Assembly (NCBI GenBank): GCA_028292505.1
Contig: JAQGMF010000001.1
Span: 210,363 to 274,362, forward strand
Source of the DNA: Rhodocyclales bacterium
GTDB lineage: Bacteria > Pseudomonadota > Gammaproteobacteria > Burkholderiales > Rhodocyclaceae
DNA length: 64,000 bases
Direction: 5' to 3'
Positions 16,398-24,636 of the stretch are shown here, in pieces. The notes below the pieces were generated by a model. It ran no database searches. It was not told where the DNA came from and saw nothing but the letters and a program-made list of their open reading frames with translations. Made by a program: the position numbers and the translations under genes. Numbering within the stretch: position 1 is the first letter of the stretch; every line of letters starts with the position of its first letter.

Positions 16398-16979
16398 ATG
16401 ACGCACGAAATGCAGCACGACCACGCAAGCTTGCTCGATGAAGTCCGAAAGGTTCGTGCCGAAGCCGACTGCCTGGTCAGCCCAGCGCAGATCGAAGAGG
16501 CGCTCGACAATATGGCGGCGGCCATCACGGAGCGTCTTGCCAACGCCGATCCGCTGATCTACACGATCATGAACGGCGGGCTGGTGCTGGCGGGGAAAAT
16601 CCTGCCACGCCTGGATTTTCCACTTGAAGTGGCCTACTTGCACGCCACCCGCTATGGCCACGCCATGAACGGCACGCTGCTCGACTGGCGCGTGCGACCG
16701 ACGCAGGATTTGCGCGGCAGGAACGTGCTGGTGCTCGATGACATTCTCGATGAGGGCTACACCTTGCTGGCCGTCATGGAACATCTGCGCAAGGAAGGGG
16801 CAGCCGAAGTGCTCTGCGCCGTGTTAGTGGACAAGCAGCATGATCGCAAGGCGCAACCCGGTATGCGTCCGGACTTTTGTGGGCTGGCGCTGCCGGACCG
16901 CTTTCTGTTCGGTTGCGGCATGGATTACAAGGGATACTGGCGCAACGCGGCTGGCATCTATGCTTTGAAGGACAGCTAG
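16398..16979 (+). CDS. hpt: Hypoxanthine-guanine phosphoribosyltransferase-like enzyme
   Basis: A 193-residue phosphoribosyltransferase. VLVLDDILDEGYTL matches the PRPP-binding loop (about residues 110-125), IYTIMNGGLVLAG fits the first active-site loop, and a DKQHDRK block follows. It should salvage hypoxanthine and guanine to IMP and GMP. ATG 16398 was preferred to the TTG at 16383. Its TAG stop lies within CTAG and overlaps by four bases the stop of the small convergent gene on the minus strand. Confidence 0.88.
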   Translation: MTHEMQHDHASLLDEVRKVRAEADCLVSPAQIEEALDNMAAAITERLANADPLIYTIMNGGLVLAGKILPRLDFPLEVAYLHATRYGHAMNGTLLDWRVRPTQDLRGRNVLVLDDILDEGYTLLAVMEHLRKEGAAEVLCAVLVDKQHDRKAQPGMRPDFCGLALPDRFLFGCGMDYKGYWRNAAGIYALKDS

Positions 16980-17155
16980 TCCTTGAGCAGATGTTCGGTC
17001 TGCCAAGCTTCGAGATCAGCCTCGTATTGCTTTCGCATGGCGTAGTAAATCGTCCACACGCAGGCATCGCCGCATTCGTTGTTGCAGCAGTCGAGCGGAT
17101 CGGGCTCGCGCGGCGGCATGGGCGGTTGGGTAAGAGATGGCTCTGGCATCGACAT
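16976..17155 (-). CDS. Small oxidoreductase-like domain protein
   Basis: A 59-residue open frame on the minus strand. It begins with a Pro-rich stretch (about residues 4-20) followed by DCCNNECGDACVW and a helical acidic/basic tail. This matches the short oxidoreductase-like domain family (P-P-x-E-P x n CC x n GC xx CVW), whose function is not established. Four cysteines (23, 24, 28, 32) could bind a metal. It converges on hpt with a CTAG overlap. A second in-frame ATG lies two codons downstream at 17149. Confidence 0.82.
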   Translation of the reverse strand: MSMPEPSLTQPPMPPREPDPLDCCNNECGDACVWTIYYAMRKQYEADLEAWQTEHLLKD

Positions 17156-17201
17156 ATTCTACAAGCAGTGCCTGGCACTGAAATCGGGGAGTAAACAAAG
17201 C

Positions 17202-17684
17202 ATGAGGGATGTTGTAAAGCGTCTAGGTGGGGCACTGATATTCACCATCGTTGCCAGCGTCGCGCCTGTCACGGCCGCACCGCAGGATCAACTCTTACCC
17301 TTGCTGTCGGCCGATATTCCCGCGGGGTGTGGCTGCAACTTCACGCGCTACAAGAGCAAGGGCGAAGGGCCAATCCTGCATTGGTCGAGCGACGGCAAGA
17401 AGCAAGCGATGGTGCGTGCCGACAAGCTGTACCTGCTCGATCTACGCCAGGAGAAATACATTCCGCAGCGCACCGAACATCCTCAGCCCGACGACCGCAT
17501 GGTGCTCTTCGTCGCCAATGGCGATTGGCAGATACAAGCACTAGGCACCGCGGTGGCGGGCACATGTGGCGCGAAACGGCAGTGCAGCCAGACCAGCTAC
17601 CAGGGGCGCCTGCTGGTGCAGCAGGAAGGTGGCGCGCGCAATGAGATCCCGGTTGAGGGCACCTGCGGTTGCCCGAAACCTTAG
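17202..17684 (+). CDS. Exported protein of unknown function
   Basis: A 160-residue protein with a clear signal peptide (basic start, hydrophobic core ALIFTIVASVAPV, cleavage near VTAA-PQ, about residue 28). The mature part is cysteine-rich (PAGCGCNF near the start, CGAKRQC in the middle, CGCPKP at the end) and may form disulfides in the periplasm. No family is recognised. ATG 17202 was chosen over the long upstream open frame because it directly precedes the signal peptide and follows a GGGGAG sequence. Confidence 0.7.
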   Translation: MRDVVKRLGGALIFTIVASVAPVTAAPQDQLLPLLSADIPAGCGCNFTRYKSKGEGPILHWSSDGKKQAMVRADKLYLLDLRQEKYIPQRTEHPQPDDRMVLFVANGDWQIQALGTAVAGTCGAKRQCSQTSYQGRLLVQQEGGARNEIPVEGTCGCPKP

Positions 17685-17800
17685 GGATGAAAACGGTGTG
17701 ATGCATCCGTGCTGCGCTGCGCGTGGCAGTCATGTCGGGCCGATGTAGAATCGCCCGGCATTGTTTCATCCAACTATTCAACTGATTCAAAGGCTTTCTC

Positions 17801-18409
17801 GTGCAAATCGTCTGTCTCGACATGGAAGGGGTTCTCGTTTCGGAAATCTGGATCGAGTTCGCGCAGCGCACCGGCATCCCCGAACTGCGCCGTACCACGC
17901 GCGATGAGCCAGACTATGACAAACTCATGAAATACCGTCTCGGCATACTTGCCGCGCACAAACTCGGCCTGCCGGATATCCAGTCCGTCATCGGCCAGAT
18001 GGGTCCGATGGAAGGCTGCAAGGACTTTCTCGATAGTCTGCGCAAGAGCTACCAGATCGTCATCCTGTCCGACACTTTCTACGAATTCGCCAAGCCCCTG
18101 ATGGAACAGATGGGGCAACCCACGCTGTTCTGCCACAGCCTCGAAGCCGATGCCAGCGGCATGCTGGTGAATTACCATCTGCGCATGCCGGACCAGAAGC
18201 GTGCCGCGGTGAAGGCTTTCAAAGACCTCAACTTCAAGGTCATCGCCGCTGGTGATTCATACAATGACATCAGCATGCTTGGCGAGGCCGATGCCGGTAT
18301 CCTCATGCATCCGCCCGAAAACGTTGTGCGCGAATTTCCACAGTATCCGGTGGTGCGCTCATACGATGAGTTGCGGGTTGAGATCGACAAGGCGTCGGCG
18401 CGTATATGA
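17801..18409 (+). CDS. thrH: ThrH-type phosphoserine phosphatase / homoserine phosphotransferase
   Basis: A 202-residue HAD-superfamily enzyme. The N-terminal motif is DMEGV (Asp7, Glu9), as in ThrH, where Glu replaces the second Asp of the usual DXD. ILSDTFYEF is HAD motif II and GDSYNDISML is motif IV. ThrH dephosphorylates phosphoserine and can transfer the phosphate to homoserine. The start is GTG at 17801. A long inverted repeat follows the stop and may end transcription before purU. Confidence 0.9.
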   Translation: MQIVCLDMEGVLVSEIWIEFAQRTGIPELRRTTRDEPDYDKLMKYRLGILAAHKLGLPDIQSVIGQMGPMEGCKDFLDSLRKSYQIVILSDTFYEFAKPLMEQMGQPTLFCHSLEADASGMLVNYHLRMPDQKRAAVKAFKDLNFKVIAAGDSYNDISMLGEADAGILMHPPENVVREFPQYPVVRSYDELRVEIDKASARI

Positions 18410-18417
18410 AAACAAGT

Positions 18418-18556
18418 CTTACCACAGAGGCACAGAGGCACGGAGGGCCACAGAGAAAAGCTCAAAGTATGCGGATGGGCTTTGGGGCGTTGTCAAATGC
18501 AGGGCGCCAGATTTTTTCCTCCGTGGCCCTCTGTGCCTCTGTGTCTCTGTGGTAAG
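18418..18556. repeat. Long imperfect inverted repeat between thrH and purU
   Basis: The left arm (18418-18459, beginning CTTACCACAGAGGCACAGAG) and the right arm (18515-18556, ending CTCTGTGGTAAG) pair over about 42 bases with a few mismatches and enclose about 55 bases. Related CCACAGAGG/CCTCTGTGG elements are, as I recall, dispersed in many proteobacterial genomes. It could fold into a strong RNA hairpin and act as a terminator or attenuator. No transposase or target duplication was seen. Confidence 0.85.
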
Positions 18557-18566
18557 GGCGTTCGAA

Positions 18567-19427
18567 ATGCACACCCAACGCTTCTACACCCTCACCATTT
18601 CCTGTCCCGACCGTGTTGGCATCGTGGCGCGCGTGTCGACCTTCATCGCCGGGCATGGCGGTTGGATTCTCGAAACCAATCTGCATGCCGATCGCGATTT
18701 CGACCGCTACTTCATGCGCCTGGAAATCAAGGCCGATTCGCTGCCTTTCCACCTCGCCGAATTCCGTGAGCGCTTCGCACCGCTTGCGACCGAATTGCAG
18801 ATGGACTGGAAAATCTCCGACAGCGCCATCAAGAAACGCGTCGTACTGTTGGTGAGCAAGCAAGAACATTGCCTCTACGATCTACTCGCCCGCTGGCAGA
18901 GCAAGGAACTCGATGTCGAAATTCCCTGCATCGTCTCCAACCACGAATCGCTACGCGGCTTTGTCGAATGGCACGGCATACCGTTTCATCATGTGCCGGT
19001 GACGTCCGACAACAAGGCACAGGCCTATGCCGAGATCGGTCGCATCTTCGACGAAGTCGGTGGCGATTGCATGGTGCTGGCGCGCTACATGCAGATACTG
19101 TCTCCCGAGCTGTGTGCAAAATATCCCGGACGCATACTCAATATTCACCACAGTTTCCTGCCCAGCTTCGTCGGCGCCAAACCCTATCATCAAGCCTATG
19201 AGCGTGGTGTCAAACTCATCGGCGCCACCTGTCACTATGTTACCGCCGACCTCGACCAAGGGCCGATCATCGACCAGGATGTGATCCGTGTCGATCACTC
19301 CGATTCGGTCGAAGACATGGTCCGCTACGGGCGAGATATCGAAAAGGCTGTACTGGCACGTGGGTTGCGCTATCACCTCGAAGATCGGGTGCTTTTGAAC
19401 GGGAACAGGACGGTCGTGTTTCGGTAG
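18567..19427 (+). CDS. purU: Formyltetrahydrofolate deformylase
   Basis: A 286-residue enzyme that hydrolyses 10-formyltetrahydrofolate to tetrahydrofolate and formate, balancing one-carbon pools and supplying formate for purine synthesis. The N-terminal ACT-like regulatory domain (SCPDRVGIVARVS) covers about residues 1-80. The catalytic formyltransferase-like domain follows with NIHHSFLPSFVGA and the Asp-containing TADLDQGPIIDQD. The frame is open far upstream through the inverted repeat; ATG 18567 is chosen because it gives the family's normal N-terminus. Confidence 0.93.
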   Translation: MHTQRFYTLTISCPDRVGIVARVSTFIAGHGGWILETNLHADRDFDRYFMRLEIKADSLPFHLAEFRERFAPLATELQMDWKISDSAIKKRVVLLVSKQEHCLYDLLARWQSKELDVEIPCIVSNHESLRGFVEWHGIPFHHVPVTSDNKAQAYAEIGRIFDEVGGDCMVLARYMQILSPELCAKYPGRILNIHHSFLPSFVGAKPYHQAYERGVKLIGATCHYVTADLDQGPIIDQDVIRVDHSDSVEDMVRYGRDIEKAVLARGLRYHLEDRVLLNGNRTVVFR

Positions 19428-19549
19428 CCAATGATCCGGAATGCCTTGATACCGAATCAAGAAGTCAGATACCATTCTCTGCAGGACTGCACTTCTATCT
19501 GCTTGTCGTATTTCGAGGTGAAATTTTCAATTCAAAACATAGCGCGACC

Positions 19550-20248
19550 ATGAAGGCCAAACTCCCACAATCCCGATATGAGCAGGCAGCTTACTCAATG
19601 AGTGAAGCAGCCCGCATTCTCGGAATGCCTTCTGCAACTGTTCGTGCCTGGAGCTGTGGCTATCCATACAAATCGAGTACGGGGGGTAGTCGACAATTCG
19701 AGCCTCTCATCACGCCTGCGGATGTGAAATCCAAACTGTTGTCGTTTGCCAATTTGTGTGAGCTTCATGTGCTGTCTGCTATCCGTAAACGCCACCGTGT
19801 TTCGCTTCCAAAAGTGCGTGCCAGTCTTGAATTTGTCCAGACAAAGCTGAACTCCGCCAGGCCTTTGCTTGATACGCAGTTCCGGACCAACGGGATAGAT
19901 CTTTTTGTTGAGCACGCATCGACGTTGCTGAATGTGTCGAGCGACGGACAACAGGCGTTGAGGGGGGATTTTGAACGTGCGTTGTCGCGTATTGAACGAG
20001 ATAGTTCCGGTACGCCTATTCGCCTGTTTCCCTTTACACGCGTGTCTGGTGGTGATGCGACTCGTGCTGTTGTTGTAGATCCTATGCTTGCATTTGGGCG
20101 GCCGATTATTTCGGGCGCCGGTGTCAAGACCGATGTTATCCGCAGTCGTTTCAATGCAGGAGATTCGATAGCTGAGATGGCCGCAGACTATTGCGTCGAA
20201 GCTGAGTCCATCGAAGAAGCTCTGCGTTTTGAGCAACTCGCAGCCTGA
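19550..20248 (+). CDS. VapB45-like antitoxin (MerR-like HTH plus DUF433)
   Basis: A 232-residue protein. The N-terminal part (about 15-60) has a MerR-like helix-turn-helix (MSEAARILGMPSATVRAW), and the C-terminal 60 or so residues match DUF433 (IISGAGVKTDVIRSRFNAGDSIAEMAADY). DUF433 proteins are predicted antitoxins of PIN-like toxins, and the size and layout match Mycobacterium VapB45 (Rv2018), as I recall it. It probably represses its own promoter and neutralises the downstream toxin. Base composition looks less GC-rich than the flanking purU and lnt genes, which suggests transfer. It overlaps the toxin gene by 20 bases. Confidence 0.8.
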   Translation: MKAKLPQSRYEQAAYSMSEAARILGMPSATVRAWSCGYPYKSSTGGSRQFEPLITPADVKSKLLSFANLCELHVLSAIRKRHRVSLPKVRASLEFVQTKLNSARPLLDTQFRTNGIDLFVEHASTLLNVSSDGQQALRGDFERALSRIERDSSGTPIRLFPFTRVSGGDATRAVVVDPMLAFGRPIISGAGVKTDVIRSRFNAGDSIAEMAADYCVEAESIEEALRFEQLAA

Positions 20249-20636
20249 GCGTTCGGTCACTCTCTTTGTTGACCGCGATACGTGGAGCGGCAAACTGGAT
20301 GCCGCGCTGGTAGCTGCGGGAATTCCATTCGAAGCCCATAAAAATCATTTTGCGCACAATACGCCTGATTCCGATTGGCTGCGTGAGGTGGGCCAGCGGG
20401 GTTGGGTAGTTGTTACACGAGATCAGAATATCCGGCGAAAACCGGATGAGCTGATGGCATTGCGAGAAGCAGGCGTATTCCTGTTTGCCATGACATCCGG
20501 CAATCTCTCCGCACAAGATACAGCTAACCTTGTCATGGCAGCATGGCCAAAAATTCAGGAGTTAGTGAGAATTACTCAGCCACCGGCCGTTTTTTCGATT
20601 ACTCGCGGGTGCGAAATTCGGCTTATCAAGCGTTGA
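20229..20636 (+). CDS. VapC45-like PIN-fold toxin
   Basis: A 135-residue protein with TLFVDRDTW (Asp15, Asp17) near the start and WVVVTRDQNIRR (Asp65) in the middle, the acidic positions expected for a PIN-like ribonuclease. It is partnered with a DUF433 antitoxin, as for VapC45 (Rv2019, about 138 residues). The only usable start before the first motif is TTG 20229, inside the antitoxin gene, implying translational coupling. The predicted role is RNA cleavage when the antitoxin is lost. The 3' end overlaps the convergent lnt gene by 11 bases. Confidence 0.77.
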   Translation: MSNSQPERSVTLFVDRDTWSGKLDAALVAAGIPFEAHKNHFAHNTPDSDWLREVGQRGWVVVTRDQNIRRKPDELMALREAGVFLFAMTSGNLSAQDTANLVMAAWPKIQELVRITQPPAVFSITRGCEIRLIKR

Positions 20637-22203
20637 TTCCGGAAGAGTCTCCCAACGTACCAAATCTGCGTGAGTGGTTCTTTGCCAGAGTGATCGCGAC
20701 AATAAAACCTATCACCGCCAATACCGGCCAATTGCCCCAACGCGCATACGGCGTCATGCCGCTGTAGCCTCGCACCAGGGCGTTCAGTGCGCCCGTGGTG
20801 AAGGCTGGTAGTACTTGCGGGACCGATCCATCTGGCATAATCAGCGCAGTCATGCCGGTATTGGTACTACGCAGCATCGGCCGGCCGGTTTCCATCGCCC
20901 GCATGCGCGAGATCTGCAGATGCTGCGGCTGCGCGTGGTAGTCGCCGTACCAGGCAAGATTACTCATATTGAGCATCATGGTGGCTTGCGGCAATGGGTA
21001 GATGAGTTCCTCACCGAAGACATCCTCGTAGCAGATGTTGATGGCAACAAGCTGATCGCCGACGCGTATCGGCGCCTGACCTGACGCGCCGCGGGTCTGA
21101 TCGCCCATGGGGATGTTGACGAGATCGAGCAGCCAGCGCATCGATGGCGGCACGAATTCACCGAAAGGCAATAGATGGCGCTTGCTGTACACCTGACGCG
21201 GATCGCTGCCGACGGATAGGGCGCTGTTGAAGATGTGTCCGGCCGCGTCGCGGGTGAAGGTGCCGGTGATGACATCGCCATGAAAGCGACGGGCAGGTTC
21301 GCTGAGCGTCGCCAGGTATTCCGCTGGCAATTGTGCTTCGAGAAGCGGTAGGGTCGTTTCCGGCAGCGCGATGAGTTGTGCGGGATTCTCTCGCACCAGT
21401 TCGAGATTGAGCTGCAACCAGTGATTGAGATTGCTGGCATCCCACTTCAGATCCTGCGGAATATTCGGTTGGATCAGCGAAACGCGGATCGCCTCGCCAA
21501 TCGGAGAAGTCCATGGCACGAAGCGTAGGGCGCCGCCCAGCACGATGAGGGCGAGCGCGGTGAGGCACGCACGTTGGCGCAATACTTTGTCGGTGCAGCT
21601 CACCAGCAGCAAAGCCGTTACCAAGATCAGGATGAAGCCTACGCCGTAGCTGCCCAGGACAGGCGCATAGCCGGCAAGGGGGCTGGGCGGTGTCTGTGTA
21701 TAGCCGACAGCAAGCCAAGGTACGCCGGTGAACACCCAGCCGCGCAGCCATTCGCCGAAGCTCCAGCAGGCTGCCACGAGCAACGCATTGAACAGCGCAT
21801 TTCCACCCCGCAGTCGCGCGAACAAGCCGCCTGCCAGTGCGCCCCACAGCGACATGTATGCAAAGAAGATAGACAGCAGAAATACCGTCAGCCATGGCGC
21901 CATGCCGCCGTAGGTGTGGAAGGCCACGTACAGCCAGCCGCCGCCCGTCCAGAACATGCCGAAGCCCCACACCAGACCGAGCCACACGGCGCGGCGCGGT
22001 GAGGCGTGTTGCCATAGCAGCCACAGTACGGCCCAGCATACGGCCGCAAGCGGAAAGACATTAAAGGGTGCGTAGGAAAATACGCTCAGCGCACCGGCCA
22101 GCAATGCGATGAAGGATTGGCTGCGCAGGCTCAACGTATGCAAGGTGAGCGTGCGGGATACGAACCGGCGGAGAAAGGAGGCGTGCATGCGTGTATCGAC
22201 CAT
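20626..22203 (-). CDS. lnt: Apolipoprotein N-acyltransferase
   Basis: A 525-residue inner-membrane enzyme that adds the third acyl chain to lipoproteins. An N-terminal bundle of about six or seven helices is followed by a nitrilase-like periplasmic domain and a C-terminal helix (about 493-510). The Glu-Lys-Cys triad is present: Glu282 in ALPETT, Lys341 in YSKRHLLPFGE and Cys391 in ICYED. corC, the usual lnt neighbour, is not seen here. The 3' end overlaps the VapC45-like gene. Confidence 0.96.
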   Translation of the reverse strand: MVDTRMHASFLRRFVSRTLTLHTLSLRSQSFIALLAGALSVFSYAPFNVFPLAAVCWAVLWLLWQHASPRRAVWLGLVWGFGMFWTGGGWLYVAFHTYGGMAPWLTVFLLSIFFAYMSLWGALAGGLFARLRGGNALFNALLVAACWSFGEWLRGWVFTGVPWLAVGYTQTPPSPLAGYAPVLGSYGVGFILILVTALLLVSCTDKVLRQRACLTALALIVLGGALRFVPWTSPIGEAIRVSLIQPNIPQDLKWDASNLNHWLQLNLELVRENPAQLIALPETTLPLLEAQLPAEYLATLSEPARRFHGDVITGTFTRDAAGHIFNSALSVGSDPRQVYSKRHLLPFGEFVPPSMRWLLDLVNIPMGDQTRGASGQAPIRVGDQLVAINICYEDVFGEELIYPLPQATMMLNMSNLAWYGDYHAQPQHLQISRMRAMETGRPMLRSTNTGMTALIMPDGSVPQVLPAFTTGALNALVRGYSGMTPYARWGNWPVLAVIGFIVAITLAKNHSRRFGTLGDSSGINA

Positions 22204-22251
22204 GATTGCAAGGAGCCCGATTAAACCCGCAAAGTGTTGCGCTGGCTAGAT

Positions 22252-23844
22252 CTAGCCTTCTGCCGCCGATTTTTTTTCGGGCTGGTGCGATTTATCCTGC
22301 GCATGCAGCGCATACGGCGGCAGCTTCAATGCGATGCCGATTGCGATCGCGATCACCACGGCACAGCCAAGATATGCATTATGAATCCCATGGACCAGGC
22401 CTTCACGTGCTTGATCCATGAGGTGCAGCGCGTCGAAGTGCAGACTTTGGCCGAGCTGTGTCAAGACGGCCTGGTCCTGCGCGCGCACCAGCACCTGTGG
22501 CGTATTCAGCAACGCCGTGACGCGCGTGTCGCTGAGGTGCGCATCGGAAAGCAAGCGGCTCGCATGGCGTGCGAAGCTGGCATTGACGATGACGCCAGCG
22601 ATGCTCGTGCCGATCATGCTGCCCAGCATGCGCATGGTCTGGATCAGCGCCGAGGCGATACCGATATCGCGACGTTCGACCACGGACTGAATCTGCAAAG
22701 TCAGATTCGGCAACTGGAAACCAAAACTCAGCCCGCTGATGCCGAACACGAACATCACCCAGGCGCGCGGGCTGCTTTCGTTCAAGGTAACGAGCAACAG
22801 GCAACCTACCAGCAACAACATTTGTCCCTGTGCGATCAGCCGCTCTGGCCGCTTGAGACGCGGCAACAGGCGACCGTTGAGCAAGCTGCCGATGGTGATC
22901 ATCAGCAGCAACGGCGTGATCAGTACCCCGGCCGAATTCGGCGACAGGTTGAAACCGCCTTGCAACATCAGCGGCGAGTAGAAGACCAGCACGAACATCG
23001 TCAGCCCGGTGAACGTCGCCAGCAGAGCGAGCTGGCGCACCGCGTGATTGCTGAACAGACGCGGTGGAATGATCGGCGCGCGGGAATGATATTGATGCCA
23101 TACGAATAACGCGCCAGCAACAACAGCCATGCCAAGCAATGCCAGGAACAGCGGGCTGCCGAAGCCATGCGACTGGCCTTGCTCGGTGGCTAACAGCAAA
23201 CCGCAGATACCCACGGCAAGCAGCACAGCGCCAAGCCAGTCGATGGATTTGTCATTTCCCTCGTGATGCACAATATGCGGAAGGAATTTCATCACGATCG
23301 GCAAGGCCAGCACGGCCACCGGTACATTCACGAAGAACACGCTGCGCCAGCCGACGTGCTCGGTAAGCCAGCCGCCCAGCACCGGGCCGGTGGCCGTTGC
23401 AATGCCGAAAGCGCCCGACAGCATGGCTTGCCAGCGCACACGTTGCAGCCGGTTCGGGAACAGATCGCTGACCGAGGCGAAGGCCACGCCCGTCAGCATG
23501 CCGCCGCCGACACCTTGCAGACCGCGCGCCAGCACCAGTTGCAACATGCTTTGCGACAGGCCGCACAGCACCGAGGCGAGGGTGAACAAAATGATCGACG
23601 CGATGACAAATGGTTTTCTTCCGTACAGATCACCCAGACGCCCCATGATGGGAATCATCACCGCGTTGGTCATTAGGTAGGCCGATGCTGTCCATGGGTA
23701 CAGATCGTAGCCCCTGAGTTCGGCCACGACGCGTGGCAGGGCCGTGCTTACCACCGTCGAGTCAACTGCGATCAGCATGATGACCAGGCTGATACCGATC
23801 ATGGCTGCAAGGGAGGCGGAGAAACTACGTGATGAGGCGTTCAT
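22252..23844 (-). CDS. MFS multidrug exporter, DHA2 (EmrB/QacA) family
   Basis: A 530-residue protein with about 14 hydrophobic helices. It has the early DHA2 motif LIAVDSTVVSTALP (about residues 24-37) and the motif A-type loop GRLGDLYGRKP (about 68-78). It should export drugs or organic compounds using the proton gradient. No EmrA-like membrane fusion protein is adjacent, so it may act alone or with a distant partner. The start overlaps the stop of the MarR regulator gene (ATGA), so the two form an operon. Confidence 0.9.
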   Translation of the reverse strand: MNASSRSFSASLAAMIGISLVIMLIAVDSTVVSTALPRVVAELRGYDLYPWTASAYLMTNAVMIPIMGRLGDLYGRKPFVIASIILFTLASVLCGLSQSMLQLVLARGLQGVGGGMLTGVAFASVSDLFPNRLQRVRWQAMLSGAFGIATATGPVLGGWLTEHVGWRSVFFVNVPVAVLALPIVMKFLPHIVHHEGNDKSIDWLGAVLLAVGICGLLLATEQGQSHGFGSPLFLALLGMAVVAGALFVWHQYHSRAPIIPPRLFSNHAVRQLALLATFTGLTMFVLVFYSPLMLQGGFNLSPNSAGVLITPLLLMITIGSLLNGRLLPRLKRPERLIAQGQMLLLVGCLLLVTLNESSPRAWVMFVFGISGLSFGFQLPNLTLQIQSVVERRDIGIASALIQTMRMLGSMIGTSIAGVIVNASFARHASRLLSDAHLSDTRVTALLNTPQVLVRAQDQAVLTQLGQSLHFDALHLMDQAREGLVHGIHNAYLGCAVVIAIAIGIALKLPPYALHAQDKSHQPEKKSAAEG

Positions 23845-24338
23845 GGGGCCTTGTCCTGGAAGGACTGATCCTTGGTATGGTTTGAAGAATGGGAAGAGGA
23901 GGGACGTTGCAGCGCCGCGCAGAGTTCCTGCAAAGCGCCGACGACGCGCTGACGTTTCGCCGTGGGCAAGCGATCCAGCACCTCGCTGGCATGCGCACTC
24001 ATGCGCGCATCCACCGCACGCGCGGCTGCCTTGCCGGCCGTCGTGAGCTGCAATTGCACGTTGCGGCGATCCGTTGCCAACGTGCTGCGCGCCACCCAGC
24101 CTTGTTCGACCAGCTTGTCGACCGAGCGACTGACCCAGCTTTTTTCGAGTCCGAGCAGACGTCCGAATTCCGCCTGCGTCAGCCTGCCGCGTTGCAAGAG
24201 CATGACCAGCAAACGCGCTTGCGGTGGCGTGCCTTCTTCGTGCAAGAGACGGCGTTGCTCGCAGATGAATAGACGCATCGCCTCGCGCAGGAGGGCGGCG
24301 TCGTTTTGGTTTTCAGGCCTGGATTTCGAAGTGCTCAC
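23841..24338 (-). CDS. MarR-family regulator of the adjacent MFS exporter
   Basis: A 165-residue winged-helix regulator. The recognition region LTQAEFGRLLGLEKSWVSRSVDKLVEQG and the wing ATDRRNVQLQLT are present (about residues 53-100). MarR proteins usually repress their own operon and are released by small aromatic ligands. It is cotranscribed with the exporter. The C-terminal tail (SSSHSSNHTKDQSF) is polar and probably disordered. Confidence 0.9.
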   Translation of the reverse strand: MSTSKSRPENQNDAALLREAMRLFICEQRRLLHEEGTPPQARLLVMLLQRGRLTQAEFGRLLGLEKSWVSRSVDKLVEQGWVARSTLATDRRNVQLQLTTAGKAAARAVDARMSAHASEVLDRLPTAKRQRVVGALQELCAALQRPSSSHSSNHTKDQSFQDKAP

Positions 24339-24391
24339 GGCAGAACAGACAAACGGAAGATTTGGATGTTATACGCAACCGTTGCTGATGA

Positions 24392-24541
24392 CAACTATTT
24401 GTTCGGATCTTTGCCAGTGCTTGCCATTTGGCCACCGAAGCAGGCATGGCGCTCGAAACGCTTACCCGCATTGGCTACAGGCAGGTGGTGAATTACGACA
24501 ATCTGGAAGACGAGCGCAAGCGATTGCAGCAGAAACCGTAG
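24392..24541 (+). pseudogene. Possible remnant of a rhodanese-domain gene
   Basis: This 298-base gap (24339-24636) between the MarR gene and the Ala/Thr/Pro-rich gene has no intact gene. An open stretch from 24392 to a TAG at 24541 encodes a rhodanese-like tail: residues such as MALETLTRIGYRQVVNYDNL resemble the last helix and strand of rhodanese domains. There is no upstream domain and no active-site loop, and a stop precedes it. It is either a decayed 3' end or chance similarity. Confidence 0.3.
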
Positions 24542-24636
24542 CAGATCGCGCATGCTTTATGCCGATGCACGCGGCTGTACCTATCCCACAAAAATTCCGG
24601 CAGTTGCATTGGGGCTGTAACGCCGCTTCTTCTCGC

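Noticed and set aside
18418..18556. Miniature insertion element with terminal inverted repeats
   Set aside because: No target duplication could be seen and no transposase is near; kept only as an inverted repeat.
22234..23109. 291-residue plus-strand open frame inside the MFS exporter gene
   Set aside because: His/Gln/Arg-rich translation typical of an antisense frame in GC-rich DNA; the exporter on the other strand is unambiguous.
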